Source of the DNA: Loxodes magnus
Lineage: Eukaryota; Ciliophora; Karyorelictea; Loxodida; Loxodidae
Assembly: GCA_946699065.1 (NCBI GenBank)
Contig: CAMPDV010000128.1
Span: 124,001 to 188,000 of the forward strand
DNA: 64,000 nt
Direction of reading: 5' to 3'
Of this stretch, positions 49,761 through 62,947 are shown piece by piece. Every line of letters starts with the position of its first letter. Within the stretch, counting starts at the first letter, position 1. Under the pieces are notes generated by a model. The model did not search any database. It was not told where the DNA came from and was given only the letters and a program-made list of their open reading frames with translations. Position numbers and translations under genes: made by a program.

Positions 49761-52425
49761 TCAGAGTCTTCCGAGTACATTTTTAGCCTATTTCTTAGAT
49801 TTCTCTTCAGAGAAGAGTCTCAATTTTAAAGCAAACCTTTTTAATCTTAGCTTACTAGGATTTCGTTAATTTATTGTTTTAGTTGCAAAAATCCTAATCT
49901 AAATACTTATATTTTTTAAATCTACTATAAATATTATTAGAACAAATTTAAGCATGCAGTTCACTACTGCTTCTTTTATAAACTAAAAAATGGTAGTTTT
50001 TTAATTAATAATATAATAATAAATTAAGAATTAACTTTTAATTTATACTATATAATTCTAAAGTATATACCTAGAAATGTTTAACTAACAAAGATGGAAT
50101 ATTTCTAATTATTAATCACTATTTTCTTAAAGATAAATAAGTTAAAAAGAGAAAAACTAGGAAATTAAGTTTTAATTGTATAAGATAGCCCTAAAAATGA
50201 TGATTTTATTTGATATTTATTATGCTTTTTAACTTTTAGTACTTAAATTATTATTGTTTATTATTATATCAACTATCAATTTTAAAGCATTTAATACATA
50301 ATATGTAGTTAATATATATTAATATTTATAATTTAGTTTAACATTTTTAAATATAGATATATAGTAGTAATACTTATAAGCTAGGTTTGCTTTTTAGCAA
50401 ATATATTAATATAATTTTAGTTATTTTTATTGAAAATTCTTCTTTTTACAAAAGCGAAATTATATTACATCTTTGTTTTGGAGAGATTTATTTAATTTTA
50501 ATCTTTCTATTCTGCTAATACATTTTCTAGTTCTTTACATTTCATAATGCTTTTGCATAATTAAATAAATTATTTTATTAATTTAATAATTTTATTTTGA
50601 TATACTTACTTATACCATTTTTTCTAATAAAGTTAGCTCTTATGCTACCTTTCAAACTTCTAAATAATTTCTAATAACTCTAATGCAAGTTAATATCATA
50701 TTTATCATATTTTTCTACAGAAATTAGTTATATTTAAAAAATGATATGGCAGCGTAATGTGAGTTTTATTAAAGTTCATAGATATATTTCTTCAACACAA
50801 AAATAGAAATAGTAATTCTAATAAAGTGCTTTAAGAACTTATTTTACTACTTTTCTGGTAGCAAAATTAAAAAACTTTAAATTATACCAATAAATATAAG
50901 CATAATTGTCATAAATGTGTTCTTTTATAGACTTTCTTTAACAAATTTCTAATTTTTGCTAAATTTTATTAGATTATTGATATTCCTGTTCTATATCAAA
51001 TTTATAAAAATAAAGTCATTTATATAAATTTACATTAAGATGAATCTCAATGCTCTTTTCAACAACAAAAAAACGAATTCTAGTGCAGAATTTTTCTAGA
51101 ATAATAAATAAATTTGAATAGAGCAGCATTTGCTATAATATTAATTATTATTAAATGGAGAATAGATAAAATTGATAATAATACTTATTGAGTGATGAAA
51201 ACTGAATTGAAACTTAGGATAAAAAGAACTAATTGTGAGGATTTTTTTATTTAATAATTTAATTTTTATACATTAAAAATAATTTTTGAAATGAAAGATC
51301 TTACAAAGAGATTGCCTGAATATTTGAATATATGGTATATATAAAATAAAAAGCTTATATTTAATCTATTTGTAACTTTTATTTATTTTAGAGTTTTAAT
51401 ATATACTTAATAATTTAATATTATTAAATAATCTCTTTCATTTTTACCATATATTTTTATAATATTATTATGTAAATAGTATATATCTAGCTTTCATGCT
51501 TTTATAATTCTTATCTTAGGATTTTTAATTTTATAATAGTTTTATAAATATAGCTAAAATTTAAATCTTTAAGATGTATTTTAATTAAATAATAAAGGCT
51601 TATTTATTTTATAAATCAAATTTTAAATATTTAACCTAAATCTAAATTTAGAAATGCTTATATATCTTTCTTTATTATTTTTCATATATCTTAGAAATTT
51701 TAGCTGCAATAAAAAAATAAGAATGTAAATTATATTTACTAAAAGAATTTCCTGGAGATTCGTAGTTTATCCTTACTTTTAACTAAAGCTTTTTTAAATA
51801 ATAATTAGCTATTAATTTTAATTAGCTTATCTTCATAGATTTTATAGATAATTTTAAATTTAAATATCCTAGTAATATAAATCTCAATTACTAGTAATTC
51901 TAAAGCTGATTAATGGTATAAACAAGATCTGATATATAAAATTCTATTAGATTCCTTTTATAAACCATAAGAGAACTTTAAATATTTTAAATTTAAAAAT
52001 CTAAAATAAAACAAAAATGGTAGTTAATATATTAAGACTCATATAATTGATATTTTCAAAATGTTTAACTTTTATATAAGAAAGTATATAAATCATAAAA
52101 TACTTGCAATTATAATCTTTCAGCTATATTTAAATTATATTTATTATATTATTTTGAATAAAAAAATTAAGAGAAATAAATTATAATACTTTAAAAATAT
52201 AAATGAGTAAATTAATAAATTAATGAGTATTTAATTTAATAATTTTACATTACAAATATTTTAAATAAAATAGCATATTATTCTATAGTTTAAAAATTAC
52301 TCTTCTATGCTAAAAAATTTTATTTTTTTATTTTTTTAAATCAATTAATCAGTTAATAAAATAATAAAAAATACTCTTTATAACTTAAGATTGTAAATAT
52401 TTTTAATTTATTAAATAAAAATTTA
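49761..52425. other. AT-rich spacer
   Basis: Nothing identified except a ~25 bp match at 51105-51130 (AATAAATAAATTTGAATAGAGC) to the inner end of the inverted-repeat arms, poss­ibly a remnant. Confidence 0.45.
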
Positions 52426-55400
52426 ACTTAAAATCTTATTTATTTTAAGATAATAAAGATCATCAACTTTTAAAATTGATAATAATTTTAAAAAGTTTAG
52501 AAAATTATTAATATATTTAATATTCTTTTAAGTTTTATTTTTTTATAAATATTTAAATGCAGATTAAGAAATATAAATTTTTAGTAAAATCAAGTGTTAT
52601 GGCAAAAAATTTTAAAGTATATCTTAAGCTTTGGAAACTAAAAAAAATTATGAGAAATACTTTAAAAGAATTTTTATTTATATCCAAAGCATATTTAAGA
52701 TAAATTTAATTCATAAATAGACTATTTTTTAAATATACTAAATATAAATCCTTAAGGATTTATATTTAAATTGAAAATTTTAAAATATTAAAAAATTAAT
52801 TATAAAGCATTAATATTTTTAAGCTGATATATTTATTTTATAGCTAATTTTGTAATAGAAAATATTTAATTTATTTATTATTATTTTTTATTTATATTTT
52901 AATAATTTAAAGTTAAAGAAATATAATTATATTTATTACTATTTCGTAATTTCAAATAGTTTGTTGTTTTATAATTATATATTTTGATGAATAGTAATTA
53001 TCTTATTTAACTCTTATAAATTTAAATTAAGCCACTTATAATTGTATTCTCTCAATTTTTTCTATCTATTTAATTCTATCAATCAAAGTTTACTTGTATG
53101 ATTTAATAAACAAATTAAAATTTGAATAGCTTACATTAGATGATTTATTAACTAGCTTAAGAAATATTAAAAATGATTGTAAAAAAGATTAAGAAAATAT
53201 AAATATATTAAAATGAGACTAGATTAAGAAATGAAATTACTAATTTAAATATATATTTTAATTAAGTATAATATTTATAATTTTTCCCTTTTATTCTTTT
53301 ATTTTAGATAATTCTCATACATTATGATTTTAATATAAATTATACTCAGTCTATAACATAAGTTTTAGATAAGTTTATTATTTTTTATAAATTTCAATTC
53401 ATAAGTAATCATGTATATCTAAGAGATCATTATTTGCTGTTATTATAATTAAAGAGACTAAAAAAATGAATATAATAATTTGTTCTTTAGTTTAATATAA
53501 ATAAATGTATTTAATATTTAAGAAATAAAAGCATATATAAATTAAATCAAATAATCATCTTTTTATTTCGCTTTTTAAAAAATATATTTCTTTTAAACCT
53601 TAAGATTTGTTAGTACCTCCATAATAAATATATTCATGTTCAAATATATTCTAATAGAAGGCCCAATAAGGTAAATAATAACTAAAATATATCATTTAAA
53701 AATAGAAAATAGCTTAATTTAAGTGAAAATTTAGATTTTTCATTCCTCGTTTTTTGTTCAAATTGAGTAGATTAATATAGTAACTTTAGATTAAAAAAAT
53801 ATAATAATTAATTCTAAAAATATTTCTAAATTAAAAGTATTATCTTAACTTATTATTCATAATAATTGATTTTTAGTGTATTGAATGAAACATAGCATGC
53901 TGGTAGACAAATTTTAAGATATATTACATTTAAATTTTAAATTTTATTAATCTGCTTTGCTCCAGTTAAGAATATAATTATTTTATCAAGAAATTTAACT
54001 TTTTCTTTTAGAGTAAGAGTGCTTTGATTATAATATAGAGAATTAAATACTTAATTTATTAATTCCTCTAATTTTTTATTAATTTTAATTAGGTATTAAT
54101 TAAGAGTTTTATATAATCAATATTAACTATTAACGCCTCTAAAAATAAAGCATAATCTATTTCCTAATGAAAATAAAATTTTATATACTTTAGTTATATC
54201 ATTTATTATTTTAATTATTAAGCTAATAAAATAAATAAAAATACCAGTCATAAGTAATAATAAATGTATTATAAATCTAATTAATAATTTAGTTTATTAT
54301 GTATTGATAGTTGTTTTTATTTTATATATCTTCTTTACCAATTCATTTTTCAAGCTATTTTGAAATAACTCATGAAAAATTTATAGTTGCAAAACTAAAA
54401 CTTAAGCAAAAACTTTTACAAAATAAAATAACTATTGAAATTATGTTGTTAAGTCTCAAAATTCTATCTTTTCGTTTATTATTTAGATTGCTTGAGAAGT
54501 TAAAATTGTTTACTATTATTTGAAATTTTAAGCTTAAGATTTTGGTATATCATTTATTTCTAGTTTAATACTTCGAATAAATTATTGAATGTTTTTGAAT
54601 TTATTAATTAAATATATTTTAAACTGGTAAATAAATAATTTTGGCTTTGCCTTGCTTTATTAAATAAAATGGATTAAGATATAAAGCAATGCTTTGGAGC
54701 GTAATATTTAGAGTTCTACCAAATAAATTTCTATATAGCATTGGTTTCTTCCCTTATAATAATTGTTTTATGCTCCTTAGCTTTCATTATTTATTTAGTA
54801 TTGATGGTACCTTATTTTGGAATACTGATAGACCTATTTCCTGTGTTTTTCTACACTTTATTATTCTGCTATATTTTTAGGGAATGAAAAACCACAGCCG
54901 ATAAAATATAAAAGCTAAAGTTTTGTGCTATTTGCTATTCTGTCTATATGCTTATTTTTTCTTTCATTTTGGTAGTTGTTTATTCAACTTACTATAATGA
55001 TTGCTATGTTGATTGTAACGATGATAATAACAAAAGTGATGATGATTGTGGATGCTACTGAAGCGAGGGTGAAACAAATTCTTTAATAGTGGCAAGCACT
55101 TTTTCATTAATATCAGCTTTGCTTTCAGGAATTTTAGTTATATGTTTTTTATTAATAGCCAAAAAGATTAACTAAAATAAATAAACTCCAAGTTTTATTG
55201 ATCGTGAGCCTTTGAACGTCTAATAAACATAAAGTCAATAATATCCATATTAATAAGTATAAATATAGCAGCAGAATCAACAAACTGGTTAATATTAAGG
55301 AAACTATCAGCAACCAATTACTTCGCAGCAAAATTTTTATTAAAACTAACCATAAATGGGATATCAAAACCACGAGAAATGTTCTGAAAAACCAACGGAT

Positions 55401-56375
55401 TTTACTAGTATCTAGCAATAAAAACATTAAAATTATATTTAATTGATAGTGTTTACTGATAAAATTAAATGATGCATAATTAATGATCTCAAGATAGCTT
55501 TAAATTTAATCTTGATTATCGAAATGCTAAATAACTTAAAGTTATCAAAATAAAAGAATTTACTATATTGATATAGTTAGATCTATTTATTTTAAATGTA
55601 TCTTATACTATAATTTAATTTAATTTATTTCATATCTATGCTTTATACTAAGATAGTTATAATTCTTATTTCATATTTTTTAGTTTTACCTCTGAAAAGT
55701 TTGGCTTAAAATGAGAAAAGAAATAGATTTTGTAAGGAAGGAATTTTAGAATATAATAATTTATTAATAATTTTGAAATAGAATTTGTAATAAATTAAGG
55801 ATATAAAGTTTATGTTTGAAAGGGATATTTTATTGTTAGATCTATTTGCATCAATGTAAATAATATATTTGTCTCAAAGTTCTATTAAAAATTTCCTTTT
55901 GCATTTTTATTATGAAATAGAAAAATAATTTAACTATGAAAAATTAAGGATAACCTTTTATTATTTTTCTAGAAAATAAAAGGGTTAAATTGTTGACTTG
56001 GTACTAGTAAAAATTCGGAAAATATTAGATATATGCCAAGTAATATATCTATGAATAATTTACATTTTACCTATTATTAGATTTAAGATAAGGTAAACAA
56101 GTGCGACTATCAATAGCATTTATCTTCTAGGAAAAATATAAACTAAATGTATTGCTTCAATAGAAATATCTTGCTTTGTATTCTTTATTTTAAAAATTAA
56201 TGAGATAAAGCATGTTAGATATTTTATTTATAAATTTAAGCATCTAAAATTAATTATCACTTTATTTCAAAGCAATTTTATCTTATAATTTGTTTAAATA
56301 TTTTAAATTTTATAAAATTAAAGCAAAATTAGCTAAAGAATGTATTAATATCTACTATTTTCTAAATTTTAATCT
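52426..56375. repeat. Direct segmental repeat, copy 2
   Basis: Same orientation as 1-3955. Alignment starts at or before 52426 (ACTTAAAATCTTATTTATT) and decays at about 56315-56375. Except for the gene at 54669-55472, I see nothing supportable in it. Confidence 0.95.
54669..55472 (+). CDS. Four-TM membrane protein with Gln-rich tail (copy 2)
   Basis: 267 residues, identical in length to the copy at 2260, with about 93% amino-acid identity. All four TM segments, the Asp/Cys-rich loop (CNDDNN...DDDCGCYW) and the Gln/Asn/Pro/Tyr tail are kept. Changes are mostly conservative (Val/Ile, Ala/Val, Lys/Arg) and both TGA-encoded Trp residues are conserved. The surrounding repeat has many small indels but the CDS has none, which is good evidence that the frame, and the Gln/Trp code used to read it, are real and under selection. 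Function unknown; see copy 1. Confidence 0.8.
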
Positions 56376-57455
56376 TAAATCTTTTAGATCTTAAATCCTC
56401 CTATAAAGTAAATTTGCAAAATAATTAAAATTCTTCTACTAAAGTTATTATTAAATTATTTTAAAAAGTATTGCTTATAATTTCTCTTCTTTATAGTTTA
56501 ATATATTAAGCTTTTATTATAATTTCTTGTAAATATATTAATAGATAATTAATTACATAAATTATGCTTGCTTCAAAGTTTCTATTCATTTTTGAACATA
56601 ATGATATTCTTTATATTTTTAAATTATCTTATAAACTAACTATCATTGTATTTATATTATATTAGATTCATACTATTTTCTTATCTTTAATTATTTAAGA
56701 ACTCATAAACTTTATCTCTTAAAATGGGATTTTTAATTATATTTTATATCTTAATCTAGGATCACTATATTAATAATCCCTTATTATTATTTATCAAATT
56801 TTTGATTTAGTAGAATATTAATTCTTAGAAAAACTCAGATTTTAAAACTGGAAACTAAAAGAATCTAAACAAAAAAATAAAAATATATCTTATTGAGTAT
56901 ATAAGAAGGGATATGATTTGATGCTATACTTATATATATAGTTTTAATATTTAACAGATAGTTTGCTTCAATCTATGCTTAAATACTTAAAATCAAATGT
57001 TAAAAAGATTATATGCACCAATTTAGTTAAATGTTGATTCTATTATTTTTATATAATCAGAGTCTTGCAAAAATAATTTTATTCTCTCTAGTTTAATGTT
57101 CCTGAGCAAAATTCACTTTGTATTTATTCGGATAAAATAAAGAAAACATATTATTTACTAAAATTTACATCTTAAAAAATAATTGCGTACTTCTTGAAAT
57201 AATTCCTATTTAATTGAACTCCACTCTAAGATTCTTATTCCGTATATTAGCTCTGCCGTTTTTTAAATTTAAGTGTAATTAAAAGAGATAGAATAGATAA
57301 ATGAAAAATATAAGAAAAGTTTAGCTTTTATTAAATGACGATCAAATAATAAAGAAAATATTTTTGAAAAGCTTTAGTCTTTTATAAATAAATTGAAAAG
57401 TAGGAACGATAATTTTAGATATCAATTATTTAAAAAATATAATTATTTTGCTTAT
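56376..57455 (+). other. Spacer with weak coding-like stretch
   Basis: From about 56880 to TGA 57394 the plus strand gives a mixed protein-like reading (SLAKIILFSLVQCSWAKFTL; NNCVLLEIIPIQLNSTLRFL; NRQMKNIRKVQLLLNDDQII). No motif or second copy; not called as a gene. Confidence 0.3.
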
Positions 57456-57770
57456 AAATAAATAAATTTGATTATAGAGTGCGTAGCACTCTCGTTGGTG
57501 CGCAGATCTTAAAAAAATGTTCCATACTGACAAGAATGTTTGTTACTGATAAAATTATCAGATACTGATAAACCTTGTTCAATACTGGTATAACTATACA
57601 CTGATAAAAATGCTCAATACTGATATAATTTAAGAATACTCGAATCTTTAATACTTGTTGGAGGTCCAAGGACATGGCAGGATTGTGTCTCATTGCATCA
57701 CCAAAGCAGAGAACGACATGTGTCAATTATGGATACTTAAATTCTCCACCTCTGATAAGCTCGTAATATT
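57456..57770 (-). repeat. Truncated terminal-inverted-repeat copy
   Basis: Matches the right arm from its inner end (AAATAAATAAATTTGATTATAGAG, GTAGCACTCTCGTTGGTGCG) through the ~20 bp repeat tract and the first module, then stops near CTCTGATAAGCTCG. The outer module and outer end are missing. No partner arm nearby. Confidence 0.85.
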
Positions 57771-59344
57771 ATATTACATAAAAAAAAATTCTTGATTATC
57801 GAAATATTTAGATTACAATCAAAAAGTCAAAATCTCAAGATGTAAAAGAATTAGATAGGAAAAAATGAAGAATTTAAAGAAAGTTGGTGAAATATTAAAA
57901 GTTCAGACTAAATTCTAATATTAGAGCAATAAAAAGTTAACACTTACTATTTTTATAACCCAATAAAATTAATGAAATTTTTAAAAAATATAGTCACAAA
58001 CAAAATATTGATAATAAACAAATATAATAATTCATTTTAGATATTTTTTTAATTTTAAAGTTTATATCTCTATATAAAGATATATTCTTTTTATTATTCT
58101 CCTTATTTTTTAAAGATTTATATCATCCTTTTATATAACTATGTATTTGTAATTCGAAGTAGATAAATTGTGAAATTAATATATTTTAACCTTTTTATAG
58201 AGATAACTATAATTATTTATAAAAAATTTTATTCCTTTAATTTTTCGATTTTTTCATCGTTTCTCTTTAATCTTTAAATTCATCCTTGAAGACGTTTTAT
58301 GTAAAATTATTTATTTTTTAATCATTTTTTTAAATTATCTTATAGTTTAAAAATATATTTAAGATAACTTACATCATAAATTGGGAGTTCGGTAAAGTAT
58401 AATTTCTGGAAGTTTCAATTATTAAATAAATTTTTTTAAGGGAATCACTTGATTTATTAATTTAAATTATATAGTTTTCGTTTTTCAGCTTAAAATAATA
58501 ATTTTTATGATTTCACTCCTTTTCTGAAAATCTTTGGTCTTCATTTTTGTTTTACTTCTACTTTACTTTTTTTTCTCTTCTTTAAACTTTCTTAATTTAA
58601 GACTAATTATCACATGATTTATAAGGTAAAAATATTAACTTTCTTGGAGAGAGTATTTTCTGGATGTTTTAGCTTAGTAATATTTTTATTGAAAATCATA
58701 TCTAAATTTTACAAAAAGTCATAAAAAAGCTAAGAAAACTTTTTATTTTTATAGAACAATTTAAGTAAAAATTGATTATTTTTAGTTTCATTTGATATTT
58801 CTCTAAAAAAATACTAGCAGTTGTTATCATAATAGATCCTCACACTTCAATATGATTAAAATTTTATCTTATTTTAAGGATATAACTTTCATAACTATTC
58901 TAAAAATTACGTATAAACACTTCCATATTTTTGAAGATTTTTGAAAGAAGCAAGTTACTATTGTTGAATTTAATATATAAAATTAATATCAAGCTATGAT
59001 ATGTAGTTAAATTTCTAACTATATTCTATATAAAATTTATTAATAAATGAGATATGTCATTCAAATTTAAATTAGTGCAAACTTAAATAGCAATATATTT
59101 AATGTAGAGTTATAGGTATATAATCCACAATTCTTTTATTTCTTATACTATAATGTTTTTAATATTATTATTTTTAATAAAAATAGAAGGGTTTAAAGTT
59201 TTAGTATTAATTGCGCTCAGCTTTTGGAATAAAAGAACCCATAAAATATTTTCAGAGTAATAAGAAGCGATAATTAGTACTTATATCTAAAAAACTCAAT
59301 AAATAAATTCCTAAAGTTATAGGAAATTTCTTTATATGAAGTTT
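57771..59344. other. Spacer with a possible minus-strand coding fragment
   Basis: On the minus strand, 58640 to about 58150, one frame reads a basic, coiled-coil-like protein (LKLRKFKEEKKSKVEVKQKW; FTELPIYDVSYLKYIF; IQRLKRNDEKIEKLKEQNF). There is no known motif, start or paralogue, so this is only a candidate relic. The rest is AT-rich and featureless. Confidence 0.3.
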
Positions 59345-60010
59345 ATGATTTTCATTTTTATTAAAAATATATTAAATAAGCAACTTCTTAAATTATCAAA
59401 CTTTCAAATAATTGCTTAAATTTCAGCTTTAATCTTATTTTTTAACTTTTTTATCTAAACAGATATGCATAAACTCTCAGCACTAAAAAATAGCTTATAT
59501 TGCTTTTATTGATTTATTCATATTAACTTTATATTATGATAACTGCAAGTATTATAATCAGGCTATATTATTAAAAAGAAAAATAATTATTAAATTGGCC
59601 AAACTTAGCTTCTAATAGCAGAGATATTGAAGGTAATAGAAAGAACTAGATCATGGGAATTATTTTCCTATTGATATATCTATACTTCAAATTCTTTAAA
59701 AATGTATTCTTCCAATGAAATCTACTTTTTAGGCGAAAAAATGACTCAAATAATTAATGAAGGAGAGAAATTTAATACTGAATACAAATTCTAAAGATAT
59801 CCTCCTTTAACTATATTTAACATTTTGTCTACATAGTCAGATTTGCAAGAAGAGCTTTCCTCTGTCCTATCTTCTAAATTTAGCAATAAATAATTTTATA
59901 AATTTTATTTTATAAATTAAATATACCATGGATTAGCATTTAGGTATATTTGCAAAATATTAAACCATTTTTTAATTGTAAATATATTTTGCTTATAATA
60001 ATAATAATGA
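59345..60010 (+). CDS. Possible small protein, unknown
   Basis: ATG 59345 to TGA 60008, 221 residues with TGA=Trp at three internal sites. The N-terminus is hydrophobic (FQIIAQISALILFFNFFIQ). The second half has the mixed composition of a real protein: LLIAEILKVIERTRSWELF, SSNEIYFLGEKMTQIINEG, RYPPLTIFNILSTQSDLQEE. GC is higher at 59590-59890 than around it. I do not recognise a family and see no second copy. It ends just before the convergent Gag-like relic. Chance openness cannot be excluded; the start in particular is a guess. Confidence 0.35.
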
Positions 60011-60016
60011 ATTATA

Positions 60017-60734
60017 GTGATACCACCCTTGTTGGGTTCATCACTTTTTAAAAGTTTAAAAGATTTTGTTAAATTTTCCATTTCCAATCTTCTTTTGGGT
60101 CATTTTCTAAAGTACATATCTTGCTGTAGTGTGTTCTCCACTCTTGATCATTGGAAACTAATTTCAATCGAGATCCATTCCAAGCATTTAACGTTTTTTT
60201 TATTGTGCATATGCAATGTCCATCAGTATTTCACTTCCAATATGCATTTTTTTCTCATATACGAGTCCTTCTGGAGTGCAGTATAGATTACTTATGGATT
60301 TCCATAAATTAAAGCTTTCTAATTCTTATTTTTATTGAAATGTTCAACATTATCTTAAAAAATATATATTTACTGCAGTACCAGTATTATTTTTTATTCT
60401 TTGCTATAGTAATTTTTGCTGGTTATAGATTACGTTCCACATCCATGGGATCATTTGTTGTTGTATTTAAAAAAAATAAGCTTTCAGTCAATTCTGCCAA
60501 TTGATTGAATTTGGATTCTATTTGTTCAATTCTCAAATTGACTGGTTGGGAATTTTCGTTTTTTTGTAGGTGTTTGACATTAGATATGCGATTTTTGCTT
60601 CAATTCTTTTACGTTTCTTAAAGTTTAAAATTCTCGTATTGCATAACTTTGAGTTCTTGAAGAATATTTTGTTGATCGTAAAACGATTGGAATGGATCTT
60701 GTTTAGAAGGGACTTATTGCAAGAAATTTTCCAT
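60017..60734 (-). pseudogene. Gag-like relic, minus strand, frameshifted
   Basis: From ATG 60734 the minus strand reads MENFLQQVPSKQDPFQSFYD, a coiled-coil-like part (VNLRIEQIESKFNQLAELT), NDPMDVERN, and a degenerate knuckle (KKQYWYCSKYIFF). After a frameshift near 60340 comes LWKSISNLYCTPEGLVYEK, closely matching LWNEMSKLYCSPEG of the 22 kb copy, then basic sequence in more than one frame to about 60017. The knuckle has lost its first Cys and its His. The Trp of LWKSI is TGG (60302-60304) where the 22 kb copy has TGA. No polymerase gene adjoins. Clearly the same family as 22019-22880, and dead. Confidence 0.65.
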
Positions 60735-61621
60735 TTTTTATAATTCATTATACTTTTTTATCTTATAAATTAGATAGATGTTTTCAAAATCTTTTTATTT
60801 TGTTTTTTAATGAAACTTTTTTAAATTTTAATGAAATTTCACATTTGGGATTATAAATATTTCTAAAATATAAAATTGTTCGAAGTTAATTCATTTAGGA
60901 TAGTTTAGTCTAGATTTGTTAATAGTTTTTCAAAGCAAACTTTTTGAAACAAGCTCTCTTTTCTTAATTCCTGAGTAAAGTGTGAAAATTGTTAATTTAA
61001 AAAATAATGCATCATAATCTTATCTATCTCTTACAAGGTCTATAAGGTTGATATTCTAGAGTTAGATTCATTTATTTGGTTAAAGAAATAAATTTAAGTA
61101 AATATTAATTTTTTAAGTGTTTCATATGATTCTAAGTATTCATTATTTGCCTCAAAATTTTTGTATAATTGTAAATATCCTTTTGTACTCAGAGAGACGA
61201 TATTTTTTCGTAACCGAGAGATGGAATTTGAACCCATTTATAGAAAATTTTATTTTCACAGAATCTATTGTACAGTCACCAAAGGTGATAGTCCAATAAA
61301 TTCTAAGTTTTCAATTTTTATAACTTTAATACCTGAATTTCTAAGTATTAATAAAAAATATTAATATAGGGTTATATAATTAAATCTATAATTAGTCTCA
61401 GTATTAAAAATATCTTATACTTCAGATAATTATGTAATTTTTATTTTCCAAGTTATAATCGTAGTTCAGCTTTTATTAGAGCAACTACAATCATTTTCTT
61501 TCATATAGTTATTTATGTTGATTCAGAGATATCAAATAAGTTATTAAGGTTTTGCTTTTTGTAACTTTTGCTAAGATTTGTTAGATTAAAATTTTATAAT
61601 CTATTTTAAGTTTAGTATTTT
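60735..61621. other. Spacer; right part is duplicated at 13.7 kb
   Basis: From about 61437 the sequence aligns with 13676 onward. The overlapping short plus-strand frames at 61117-61364 have no motif. A B-box-like word (minus strand GGTTCAAATTCC, near 61226) lacks a foldable tRNA around it. Confidence 0.45.
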
Positions 61622-62725
61622 ATGTGAAAGAAAGGCCAAAAAAAAGAAATATTTTCAATTTTTCAAAGATAACGAACTAAGCAATAGAAAAAATTATCAA
61701 CAAGAAAAGAGTTCATAGAGAGTTATCTCCTATTTCTTAAGAAAAACACCGTAATTAGGTAAAATCAGTTCTACTATTTGAGCTCTTGAAAGTTAAAAAA
61801 ATAAGATTTTAGTAAATAGTTAAAGTATTTTTGAAAACGTAAGAATAGATCAGACATTTAAAGAAGGACAAAGAAAGATTTATGGATTATTTTAACAAAT
61901 AGGAAGAAATAGACTCAAAGTTATTTCTTAAAAAAAGATTTGGATGTCTTGTGAAATATGAATAAAAATCATAATAGCCAATCTAACGCTCAATCTCAGA
62001 AAATAAAATTGCAAAATATAGAAAAAAAATAGTTAAGAAGTAAATATAACCAGCACACTAAATTGAAAGGATTTGCTAAAAAGCTAATCGATTCAAAAAT
62101 AGAAAATGAATAAGATGCTAAATTATCAATGCAAACTGGAGAAATGCTTATACAAAGATACTAAAAATTTATATCATTAAAATGAATGCTAAAAAAATGA
62201 AAAAAAAAGCAAAAAAATTAAAAATATAATAATGAGAAACATCAGTAAGAATGAAGAGTATATATACGACAATTATCTTAAAAGAATCCAATCTTTAAAA
62301 GAACTGGATAAATCTCTAAATTAGCAAAAAAATACTTTAAACATTTTGATTTAGTCTCATGACAATAGATATAGATGGAATCAAAATTTTAAATCTTTCG
62401 AGAGCACCAAAAATTATTTATTCATAGCGTTTTAAATAATAATTTAAAGTATTTCATTAATTCTACTTTAATGACATCGCAGATTAATTATAACTTTATA
62501 AAGAAGAATTGGTAAGAATTTAATTAAGCAATTTTTATCTTTTATCATTATTATGATAGAAGATATTAATTTTAAAGGTTCTTAAAGGTTATTCATATTA
62601 TACTTTAAAATTCACAAATTTTATTTCATATAGATTTTTATATAATAGCGCATCAAATTACTTTGCAATAATTACTCTAGATAAAACCAAAATTTTTACA
62701 ATCATTTTATGATTAAATTAGTTGA
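61622..62725 (+). CDS. Possible basic coiled-coil protein, unknown
   Basis: ATG 61622, with TGA 62723 as the last possible stop before the next gene; other TGA would be Trp. The reading is Lys/Gln-rich with plausible protein segments: RRTKKDLWIILTNRKKQTQS, KIENEQDAKLSMQTGEMLIQ, KNPIFKRTGQISKLAKKYFK and EHQKLFIHSVLNNNLKYFIN. The ATG and first ~60 bp have a recognisable counterpart at 13888 in the old duplicate, which favours a real start. All three frames are long-lived in this code, so frame choice rests on composition. No known domain; the 3' end is a guess. Confidence 0.35.
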
Positions 62726-62947
62726 AACCAAAAGAAAATCTCTCTGAAAAGATATCAATTAAGAATTTTAACTAAGATTAAATAAAAAAGAGTAAAGAAT
62801 ATGAATGAATGTTTTGACTTTAAATAGAAGGATTTATTTAAACTGAGCCACATAAACACATTATTGCTTTAAAGTATTTAGTCTAAATTAATAATCTAAG
62901 CATTCCTTTCGAATAAGTTAATTTATTAAGAAATAATTAGAATAAAT

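Noticed and set aside
61200..61310. Possible minus-strand tRNA because of a B-box-like GGTTCAAATTCC
   Set aside because: No partner for the acceptor strand and no A box or anticodon arm can be found at the right distance.
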